Below are positions 1 to 4,998 of a stretch of DNA of 6,067 bases, piece after piece. Source of the stretch: Pseudomonas sp. GTDB lineage: Bacteria > Pseudomonadota > Gammaproteobacteria > Pseudomonadales > Pseudomonadaceae. Where the stretch lies: the NCBI GenBank assembly GCA_026398835.1, contig JAPLSD010000068.1:1-6067 (forward strand). The letters run 5' to 3'. The notes under the pieces are model-generated. The model was not told the DNA's origin and ran no database searches. It saw nothing but the letters and a program-made list of their open reading frames with translations. How positions within the stretch are numbered: the stretch's first letter is position 1; each line of letters opens with the position of its first letter. Made by a program: the position numbers and the translations under genes.

Positions 1-1190
1 ACACGCTGTATCAACAGCAGAACCCGACGATCACCCTGTACCACGACTATGGGTGGCGTACCGACAATTCGGCGTCGGGGCTCTCCGATCTGGTGACTCA
101 GACCAGCATCTTGCGAGTGGATGCCCCGCTGGCCGAAGGGCAAGGCTTCCTCCAGGCTGAAAACATCGACCTCAATGCCGACAGCTTCGCGACCAATGCT
201 GATGGTCGCACCACGACGAGCTTCGGTACCTGCTCGGTGCAGCTGCGTAACAGCAGCACGGGAGCACTGTTGCCCAAAGGCTGCGTGAACGAATCGCAAA
301 ATGTCAGCGGCAATACCCTGGCATTGGGCTGGCGTAACTCTCAGTGGGCATTCGACCTGGGTCGCACGCCGGACACCTTTGAAATACCCAACTGGCTGGG
401 CGGCGTCAGTTACAGCAGTGACTGGAAAACCCTTGGCTGGACGCTGACGGCCTCGCGTCGACCTGTGAGCAACTCAGTGGTGTCCTATTCCGGAGCCGTC
501 GATCCGAACACCGGGATTCGCTGGGGGGGCGTCACCTCCAATGGCCTGACCCTGAGCCTGAGTCATGACCAGGGCGGGGTCGACGGCGTATGGGCCAGCC
601 TTGGCACCTATTGGCTGCGTGGTAAAAATGTCGAAGACAACCAAAAGCGCTCGGCAATGACGGGCTATTACTACAGATTGATCGATCGTGCCGATGAGCG
701 TATGCGCACCGGACTGACGCTGATGTATTGGGGGTACGACAACAACCAGGACGAATACACCCTGGGCAATGGCGGTTATTACAGCCCGCAGCAGTATTAC
801 TCAGTGAGCGTTCCGCTGACCTACAGCTGGCGCAACAGCGACTGGTCGGTACACCTGGAAAGCTCGGTGGGCTGGTCCCACTCCAATATTGATGGCAGTT
901 CAGGTTCCAAGCTTCAAAGCCTGGTCACAAACGCGGGTTATGACGTCATTGATGGCAGCAGACTGGCCTCGAGTTCGAGCAGCAGCAGCGGCGGCAGTAT
1001 CCGTCTGCAAGGCCTGTTTGAGCGTCGGCTGTCTGATCACATGGTCCTTGGCTCGGGTATTACCTGGCAACACAGCGATGCTTACGCACCGAGTGCAGTC
1101 GTTTTCTACCTGCGGTACAGCTTCGATATCTGGCGAGGCAACCTGCCGCTACCCATCGAGCCGGTGACACCCTATGCGAACATGCGTTAA
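1..1190 (+). CDS. bcsC: Cellulose synthase outer-membrane subunit BcsC, C-terminal beta-barrel (5' end outside window)
   Basis: This is the C-terminal part of BcsC (WssE in some pseudomonads), the outer-membrane channel that lets cellulose leave the cell. The frame is open from base 3, giving 395 residues to the TAA at 1188-1190. A GTG at 93 is internal, not a start, because the conserved stretch GWRTDNSASGLSDL (residues 17-30) lies upstream of it. Further BcsC barrel hallmarks are SHDQGGVDG, the Tyr-rich GYYYRLIDRADERMRTGL and GGYYSPQQYYSVSVPLTY, and the closing YLRYSFDIWRGNLPLP. Full-length members have well over 1,000 residues, with periplasmic TPR repeats before the barrel; those repeats and the rest of the bcs operon must lie to the left. 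A Ser/Gly-rich run (coded by about 964-1000) probably forms a loop. No wssF-like acetylation gene follows. The family is secure; the symbol could equally be wssE. Confidence 0.93.
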   Translation, partial: TLYQQQNPTITLYHDYGWRTDNSASGLSDLVTQTSILRVDAPLAEGQGFLQAENIDLNADSFATNADGRTTTSFGTCSVQLRNSSTGALLPKGCVNESQNVSGNTLALGWRNSQWAFDLGRTPDTFEIPNWLGGVSYSSDWKTLGWTLTASRRPVSNSVVSYSGAVDPNTGIRWGGVTSNGLTLSLSHDQGGVDGVWASLGTYWLRGKNVEDNQKRSAMTGYYYRLIDRADERMRTGLTLMYWGYDNNQDEYTLGNGGYYSPQQYYSVSVPLTYSWRNSDWSVHLESSVGWSHSNIDGSSGSKLQSLVTNAGYDVIDGSRLASSSSSSSGGSIRLQGLFERRLSDHMVLGSGITWQHSDAYAPSAVVFYLRYSFDIWRGNLPLPIEPVTPYANMR

Positions 1191-1266
1191 CGGCAAATCA
1201 GGTCCGGGCACGCCGATGCCTGCGATTGCGCGAGACCATGATTGAGCGTTTGCGAGCCGCGCAGGC

Positions 1267-1288
1267 AAGCGAATTTAATCGCTTCTTT
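1267..1288 (+). terminator. Weak intrinsic terminator candidate after bcsC
   Basis: A perfect 6-bp stem, AAGCGA (1267-1272) with TCGCTT (1279-1284), closes a 6-base AT-rich loop and is followed by CTTT. It lies 77 bases after the bcsC stop and before the next gene's promoter candidate. A second longer-range pairing, GCCTGCG (1218-1224) with CGCAGGC (1260-1266), sits just upstream. The stem is AT-poor only in the middle and the T-tract is short and interrupted, so termination strength is doubtful. Confidence 0.35.
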
Positions 1289-1302
1289 AGGTCCACAGCA
1301 CG

Positions 1303-1330
1303 GAACGTCTCAGGAAAAACCTCACTCTTA
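1303..1330 (+). promoter_or_regulatory. Candidate AlgU/RpoE-type (ECF sigma) promoter
   Basis: GAACGT (1303-1308), 17 bases, then TCTTA (1326-1330) resembles the AlgU consensus, known from pseudomonads as GAACTT with 16-17 bases to TCTGA. The match is 5 of 6 and 4 of 5. Transcription would start near 1337, leaving a leader of about 38 bases before the ATG at 1375. This is a motif match by eye only. No good sigma-70 pair was seen, although an AT-rich patch (1328-1336) could serve as a -10. Confidence 0.3.
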
Positions 1331-1374
1331 AATAATAGAGGGACAATTAAGAGGCTTTCGTCAGGAGCACCATC

Positions 1375-1668
1375 ATGGTTCAGCGACGCAGGTACCACTT
1401 TTCACAAATATCACTTCGTCTCGTTGCCTTGCGCGCCAACGTCAGTCAGTTCAAACACGATGAATTGAGCATTCAGAAAGCCCTGAGCGGTGGGCACATG
1501 ACCGAAAGCGGACAGGCTCTGGATCACGCGTTTGACGAGATACGGGAATCCATCGATCACACACAGGCGCTACTGGAAGCCCTGGCCCAGGCAACCGGAG
1601 ATACAGAAGTGATGAGAATGAACAACGAGCCGCGACAGGAAAGCCAAAGCGCTCAAGGCCAGGTATGA
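1375..1668 (+). CDS. Small hypothetical protein (97 residues)
   Basis: I do not recognise a family. The start at 1375 is chosen because AGGAG (1363-1367) sits 7 bases upstream, the best ribosome binding site in the window. The N-terminal 30 residues are basic (MVQRRRYHF...), followed by a likely amphipathic helical stretch, roughly residues 47-74, rich in Ala, Leu, Glu and Asp (QALDHAFDEIRESIDHTQAL). The tail is polar and Gln-rich. There is no signal peptide, membrane segment or Cys, so it is probably cytoplasmic. An internal ATG at 1498 (residue 42) could be an alternative start giving 56 residues, and the codons from there on look more Pseudomonas-like, but its ribosome binding site is poorer. 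The gene is convergent with the DedA-PAP2 gene, 68 bases between their stops. It may be under an envelope-stress promoter. That it is a real gene is likely but not certain. Confidence 0.55.
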   Translation: MVQRRRYHFSQISLRLVALRANVSQFKHDELSIQKALSGGHMTESGQALDHAFDEIRESIDHTQALLEALAQATGDTEVMRMNNEPRQESQSAQGQV

Positions 1669-1736
1669 GTTGCTGGACAACGAAGGCTATCGCACCCATT
1701 CGTCAAGATGTGCTCACATCCTGCCTTTCGCCACCA

Positions 1737-3788
1737 TCAGTTGGCGATCGTTTTCTGTGTGTCTGCGTGGCGAGCTAACAGGACCTGTCCATCCCAATCC
1801 GCATCTGCCGTTCCTTCGGCCCGAGAGAGGAGTCGCGCACCGTCAAGAGCGGCAGCTAGCGTGCTGCGAGGTGCATTCACATCGGGCTGTGTTGACGACA
1901 CAGTGACGAGGGACAGGGGATGATAGAGATGTTCCTCGACAACCGATCCCATCCACAGCGGTGAAGTTCGCCCGTTTGTGAGCTCGAAATCGACGACCCA
2001 CAATCTAAGCACGAGGCGTGAACCGCCAGACGCACCATCGCTATGCGGTCGAACGAGGGTCAGGCTGGGAAGGCGACCACTGGCGAAAAGAGGAATGACC
2101 GGAAGACCGACAGGGTCGGCCTGGGAGGTCAGCCAATTCAGGGCATTTAACGGTGTCCAGGCCGCCGAGGCGCGCCAGCCGTTGCGCTGCAGGATATCTT
2201 GCAACTCCTTCAGACCACCGGCCCACTGGAAAGTCAGCGGCTCATTCGTATCGCCAGTGAGATCGATACGCCGCGCCGGCAGTTGCTGCCAATCCGACGC
2301 CCACCAATCGGTGGCGGCCATGGTCGGCGTCTCCACCTTGAAGGCATAACGACCGCTGTCCGTCGCATGGCTACGATAGATATTGAAGCCGCCGGCGAGG
2401 ATGAGTGCCGCACATCCAAGGGCGAGCAGGCTCCCTGACTCGATACGTTCGGCCTGCCGCCGCAGGTAGGACAACCCCAGCAACGCCAGCCACGCGGACC
2501 CGAATGCCAGCCCCCCGAGCACGTCGGAAAACCAATGCGCACCGAGGTAGAGGCGCGAAAATGCAATCAGAAATATCAGGGTTGCTGCGCCGAGAGCGAC
2601 CGCAAGGCGCCATGCCGGGCGGATCTCACGCGCGATGAGAAAAGCGAGGAAACCGTAGAGCACGACATTGACCGTGCTATGGCCGCTAGGGAAGGAAAAC
2701 GCGCTCCACCCGGAGTAGAGCAGCTCACCGGGTCGAGCTCGATGCAACGCAACTTTGATGACCGTGTTGAGCGCCGAAGCGCCGGCGATTGCCACCAGCC
2801 AATAGGCAGCTGTACGCCAGGCGCGTTTCCACAGGAGCCACAGCAAGACCACCATCGTGACCGCCACCACGACCTTGGTGTCGCCAAGTTCGGTGATGGC
2901 GATCATCACCGCATCGCCTGGCGTTGAGCGAAGATCCTGGAGGGCGCGGTATATCGCGCGGTCTGCGAGCAGCAACGGGTCACCGTTGACGACGTCTTCA
3001 AGGACACCAAAGAAAAGCCAGGCTGCACCGACGAGAAGGACAGCCAACAGTGCGAGAGCCCGCGCTTCGGACCGCGAAGGATCGAGCAAGCGGATGAGAC
3101 TGCGGCTCAGCCAGGTGTTGTGGGTGCCGGCCCAGCTCCGCAGCCGCTGCACTGCGACGATGAGGTAGGGGATGCCGCGACGCAACGTCCAGCGCACGAT
3201 ATGCAGGACCGCCCAGCCCGCCGCGACGAGAACGACCAGCAGGATCGCGAGCGGCTTTGCGGTCGCACCGAGAATGCTGAACGTCGCACCGGCAAGCACA
3301 CCGGACAGGATATGCGACGGAGCCCAGGCGAGCGCCGACGCGACATTGACAACATAGAACCGACGGACCGTCATTCCCAGCATGCCGGCGAGGAGCGGAA
3401 CGAAGGCGCGGACGCCCGGTGTGAAGCGCGCGAGAAAGACACTCTTGTCGCCGTGACGGATGAAAAAGGCTTCGCTGCGCTGAATCAGTTCGGGATGCCG
3501 GTTCATTGGCCAGAAACCTAGAATCTCACGGTGGTATCGATGCCCGAGCCAAAACGAAAGACCATCACCCGCGATGGCACCTGACGTGGCGGCGACCAGC
3601 AACGGCCAGAGCAATAACACGCCGCTCGGCACCAGTGCACTGAGCGCCAGGATCACGGCTGTGCCTGGAACGACGGCGCCGATGATCGGGATCGACTCGG
3701 AAAGTGCCAGAAGAAACACCGTCAGATAGGCGACATGCGGATGCGCCGTGAGGAACTCGATGACCGATGAAACCAGGGACGTCATCAT
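1737..3788 (-). CDS. DedA / PAP2 phosphatase / LssY-C three-domain membrane protein
   Basis: This 683-residue inner-membrane protein joins three domains. Residues about 10-190 are DedA (SNARE-associated) family: ESIPIIGAVVPG (31-42), GDGLSFWLG (74-82) and FLARFTPGVRAFVPLLAG (118-135), in which R121 and R127 have the spacing of the two essential arginines of E. coli YqjA. Residues about 245-440 are a PAP2 lipid phosphatase with all three motifs: KVALHRARP (345-353), PSGH (367-370) and SR-x5-H-x3-D (411-422), including the catalytic histidines 370 and 418. Residues about 485-683 are soluble and resemble the LssY C-terminal domain (TDWWASDW, then LWVVDFELTNGR). The likely role is dephosphorylation and/or transbilayer movement of lipid phosphates such as undecaprenyl or phosphatidyl species; the exact substrate is not known. 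Two adjacent ATGs (3788, 3785) begin the frame; an in-frame stop at 3825-3827 limits any extension to 12 codons. The ribosome binding site is weak. It lies 116 bases downstream of another PAP2 gene on the same strand. Confidence 0.92.
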   Translation of the reverse strand: MMTSLVSSVIEFLTAHPHVAYLTVFLLALSESIPIIGAVVPGTAVILALSALVPSGVLLLWPLLVAATSGAIAGDGLSFWLGHRYHREILGFWPMNRHPELIQRSEAFFIRHGDKSVFLARFTPGVRAFVPLLAGMLGMTVRRFYVVNVASALAWAPSHILSGVLAGATFSILGATAKPLAILLVVLVAAGWAVLHIVRWTLRRGIPYLIVAVQRLRSWAGTHNTWLSRSLIRLLDPSRSEARALALLAVLLVGAAWLFFGVLEDVVNGDPLLLADRAIYRALQDLRSTPGDAVMIAITELGDTKVVVAVTMVVLLWLLWKRAWRTAAYWLVAIAGASALNTVIKVALHRARPGELLYSGWSAFSFPSGHSTVNVVLYGFLAFLIAREIRPAWRLAVALGAATLIFLIAFSRLYLGAHWFSDVLGGLAFGSAWLALLGLSYLRRQAERIESGSLLALGCAALILAGGFNIYRSHATDSGRYAFKVETPTMAATDWWASDWQQLPARRIDLTGDTNEPLTFQWAGGLKELQDILQRNGWRASAAWTPLNALNWLTSQADPVGLPVIPLFASGRLPSLTLVRPHSDGASGGSRLVLRLWVVDFELTNGRTSPLWMGSVVEEHLYHPLSLVTVSSTQPDVNAPRSTLAAALDGARLLSRAEGTADADWDGQVLLARHADTQKTIAN

Positions 3789-3904
3789 TCGTGGGCTGCC
3801 TATGCAATGTCGGTGATGAGGCGGTCACCACGGCTGTCATCAGGATCGGTGCCAGTCGCTCGGCGGCGCCCCTTCGAGCCGCTTCCGGGCCCCAGGATCT
3901 CATC
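3789..3904 (-). other. Intergenic gap between the two PAP2 genes
   Basis: These 116 bases separate the BcrC-like gene from the DedA-PAP2 gene, both read leftward. I see no clear hairpin with a T-tract, no convincing -35/-10 pair and no repeat. The gap is long for a tight operon, but the absence of a terminator leaves read-through from the upstream phosphatase promoter possible. Confidence 0.4.
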
Positions 3905-4501
3905 CTACTCGTGAGTGTTGCGTCGAGCGGCGGCTGGAAAAACTCGTTGATACAGGCGTTCAAGAACGTCGAGCAGATGCTCATCGAGATGTCTCCAACT
4001 CAGTAACTGCGGTACCCACCACGCGCTTATCAACGAAACCAGCAGCGACCCGGCAATATCGAATGGAAAATGCACGCCTAAGTAGACACGTGCCCAGCCG
4101 ACCAATGTGCCCAGCAGCAAAGTCAGCACGCCAAGCTTGCGCAGCGATACCAGCATCAGAGCCATGGCCAGCGTGAACATCACAGTGGCGTGGTCGCTGG
4201 GGAAAGAGGACTCCGGGGCGTGCTCCAGGAAGTTTTGTCCTAGCCCCAACATGAAGGGACGCGGATGGAACCAAAGGCTACTGATCAGCAGATTGCACCC
4301 CAACGCGAACACGATGCTCAGCGTGGCGGTTACTGCAGCAGCTCGGTACTGGCGTGTGCCTCGCAGCCACAATCCGATCAGCAACAGCGGTACGCCGGTG
4401 ATGAGCCACTGCGCCAGAAAAGTCGCCAGTAACCGCATTTCCGCCGAGGAGTGCACGCTGGCATTGATAGCCAGGAACAGCGTGCGATTGAGTTCTTCCA
4501 T
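3905..4501 (-). CDS. PAP2 family phosphatase, BcrC/YbjG-like undecaprenyl-diphosphatase
   Basis: This 198-residue inner-membrane enzyme probably removes a phosphate from undecaprenyl diphosphate on the periplasmic side, recycling the lipid carrier for peptidoglycan and other envelope polymers. The length fits BcrC/YbjG. Visible motifs are LWFHPRPFMLGLG (76-88), the hallmark FPSDHAT (100-106, catalytic H104), and ARVYLGVHFPFD (137-148), giving R138, H144 and D148. As in this subfamily, the PSDH form replaces PSGH, and the upstream Lys of the first PAP2 motif is not seen. Hydrophobic segments lie near 22-47, 55-76, 104-120, 122-140 and 146-164. The ATG at 4501 is supported by CGAGA (4509-4513 on the complementary strand) 7 bases away. 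A PmrA-box-like repeat lies about 80 bases upstream, suggesting induction by cationic peptides, metal or low Mg2+. Transcription is divergent from the metal-efflux operon. It could instead act on another lipid phosphate. Confidence 0.88.
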   Translation of the reverse strand: MEELNRTLFLAINASVHSSAEMRLLATFLAQWLITGVPLLLIGLWLRGTRQYRAAAVTATLSIVFALGCNLLISSLWFHPRPFMLGLGQNFLEHAPESSFPSDHATVMFTLAMALMLVSLRKLGVLTLLLGTLVGWARVYLGVHFPFDIAGSLLVSLISAWWVPQLLSWRHLDEHLLDVLERLYQRVFPAAARRNTHE

Positions 4502-4563
4502 AAGTAAATCTCGTTCAGGTGACCAGGAGGCACCACGTTGTGATCACGGTGCGAGTGATACGC

Positions 4564-4597
4564 ACTCTAGTGGTTTCTTCCTTAAGTCCACCTTAAG
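4564..4597 (-). promoter_or_regulatory. PmrA-box direct repeat plus -10 for the BcrC-like gene
   Basis: Two perfect CTTAAG half-sites (4581-4586 and 4592-4597) are separated by exactly 5 bases, the CTTAAG-N5-CTTAAG form known for PmrA/BasR response regulators. Reading leftward, a -10-like TAGAGT (4564-4569) follows 11 bases after the repeat, the placement expected of a class where the regulator replaces the -35 element. The leader to the ATG at 4501 would be about 55 bases. CTTAAG is its own complement, so direction rests on the -10; rightward the matching position has no -10. The regulator identity is inferred from the motif. Confidence 0.6.
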
Positions 4598-4634
4598 GCT
4601 GGCTCTGGGAAACGCATCAATCAAAGAAGAAACC
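4572..4634. repeat. 9-bp inverted repeat spanning the PmrA box
   Basis: GGTTTCTTC (4572-4580) and GAAGAAACC (4626-4634) are perfect reverse complements separated by 45 bases. The left arm abuts the first CTTAAG half-site directly. It may be chance, or a pair of sites for a DNA-binding dimer controlling the divergent promoters. Confidence 0.4.
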
Positions 4635-4671
4635 CAAAATCTATGGCAGGCGTATACAATGATCGCACAAT

Positions 4672-4692
4672 CTATACCCCCCTATAGTATAT
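4672..4692 (+). promoter_or_regulatory. C6 operator for the DmeR/RcnR-family repressor
   Basis: CTATA (4672-4676), six C (4677-4682), TATAG (4683-4687) is a perfect inverted repeat around a C run, extended rightward by TATAT (4688-4692). RcnR, FrmR and DmeR bind G/C-run sites of this type flanked by AT-rich inverted repeats. From memory, the right half matches the DmeR box described for Agrobacterium, while the outer left half is degenerate. A -10-like TACAAT (4655-4660) would place the site just after the start of transcription; alternatively TATAGT (4683-4688) inside the operator is the -10. Either way, binding would block the dmeR-dmeF transcript, giving autoregulation. Confidence 0.72.
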
Positions 4693-4712
4693 TTTGATCT
4701 CGAGATGCAATC

Positions 4713-4991
4713 ATGAGCCACACCATCCAGGACAAGAAAAAGCTATTGAGTCGTGTCAGTCGTATTCGAGGGCAGCTCGAAGCGATCGAGCGCGCGTTGC
4801 TCGAGGAGCGTGATTGCATTGAGGTGCTCCAGCAAATCACCAGTTGCCGGGGCGCCATGAGTGGCCTCTTGACAGTGGTATTGGAGGATCATATCCGCAC
4901 GCATCTGGTCGACGCGGATTTTGCCGACGGCAAAGAGCCGAATGATGCCAAAGAGCAACTGATCGAAATCGTCCACAGCTATTTCAAGTGA
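4713..4991 (+). CDS. dmeR: CsoR/RcnR-family metal-sensing repressor, DmeR-like
   Basis: This 92-residue all-alpha DNA-binding regulator belongs to the CsoR/RcnR/FrmR family, which act as tetramers that release DNA on binding their effector. The family core is clear: DKKKLLSRVSRIRGQLEAIERAL (residues 7-29), then CIEVLQQITSCRGAMSGLL (35-53) and VLEDHIRTHL (56-65). The RcnR nickel/cobalt ligand set is complete: an N-terminal Ser-His (S2, H3), C35, H60 and H64. FrmR-type formaldehyde sensors have Pro at position 2 and lack the His at 3. An additional Cys sits at 45. The ATG at 4713 is preceded by CGAGA (4701-4705), 7 bases away. A C6 operator lies 20 bases upstream, and dmeF starts 7 bases after the stop, so the two form an operon. 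The role is repression of the efflux gene until Co(II) or Ni(II) rises. The symbol rests on the neighbour and the ligands; frmR or rcnR naming is less likely. Confidence 0.88.
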   Translation: MSHTIQDKKKLLSRVSRIRGQLEAIERALLEERDCIEVLQQITSCRGAMSGLLTVVLEDHIRTHLVDADFADGKEPNDAKEQLIEIVHSYFK

Positions 4992-4998
4992 ACTCAAT

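Noticed and set aside
93..1190. GTG at 93 as the start of a complete gene
   Set aside because: The reading frame continues unbroken to the window edge with BcsC-conserved residues before the GTG, so this is an internal valine codon.
1206..1220. Possible sigma-54 promoter (GGGCAC...GCC) after bcsC
   Set aside because: The invariant GG and GC dinucleotides do not fall at the required 10-base spacing in a matching context.
1226..1468. 80-codon plus-strand frame starting at TTG after bcsC
   Set aside because: It starts at a rare codon without a ribosome binding site, runs through the hairpin and promoter candidates, and overlaps the better-supported gene at 1375.
1707..1720. GATGTG-CT-CACATC palindrome between the convergent stops as a terminator
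   Set aside because: Only a 5-base stem with a 4-base loop can form and no T-tract follows on either strand, so it does not look like an intrinsic terminator.
3565..3984. 139-codon minus-strand open frame across the gap between the two PAP2 genes
   Set aside because: It overlaps the N-terminus of the DedA-PAP2 gene and the end of the BcrC-like gene in another frame. Its composition (Arg/His-rich, low complexity) is typical of a shadow frame in G+C-rich DNA and shows no family motif.
4540..4570. GTGCG/CGCAC hairpin in the leader of the BcrC-like gene as a riboswitch or attenuator
   Set aside because: The stem is only 5 bases, and competes with an equally short GAGTG/CACTC pairing. No anti-terminator or known riboswitch core is visible.
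4540..4596. 18-codon plus-strand mini-frame starting at GTG with AGGAGG 9 bases upstream
   Set aside because: It runs through the minus-strand promoter and PmrA box, has no plus-strand promoter, and is short enough to arise by chance. A regulatory leader peptide cannot be excluded but nothing supports it.
4107..4697. 196-codon plus-strand open frame antisense to the BcrC-like gene and running into the dmeR upstream region
   Set aside because: The opposite strand carries all PAP2 motifs; this frame would also read through the PmrA box and operator and has no recognisable domain.
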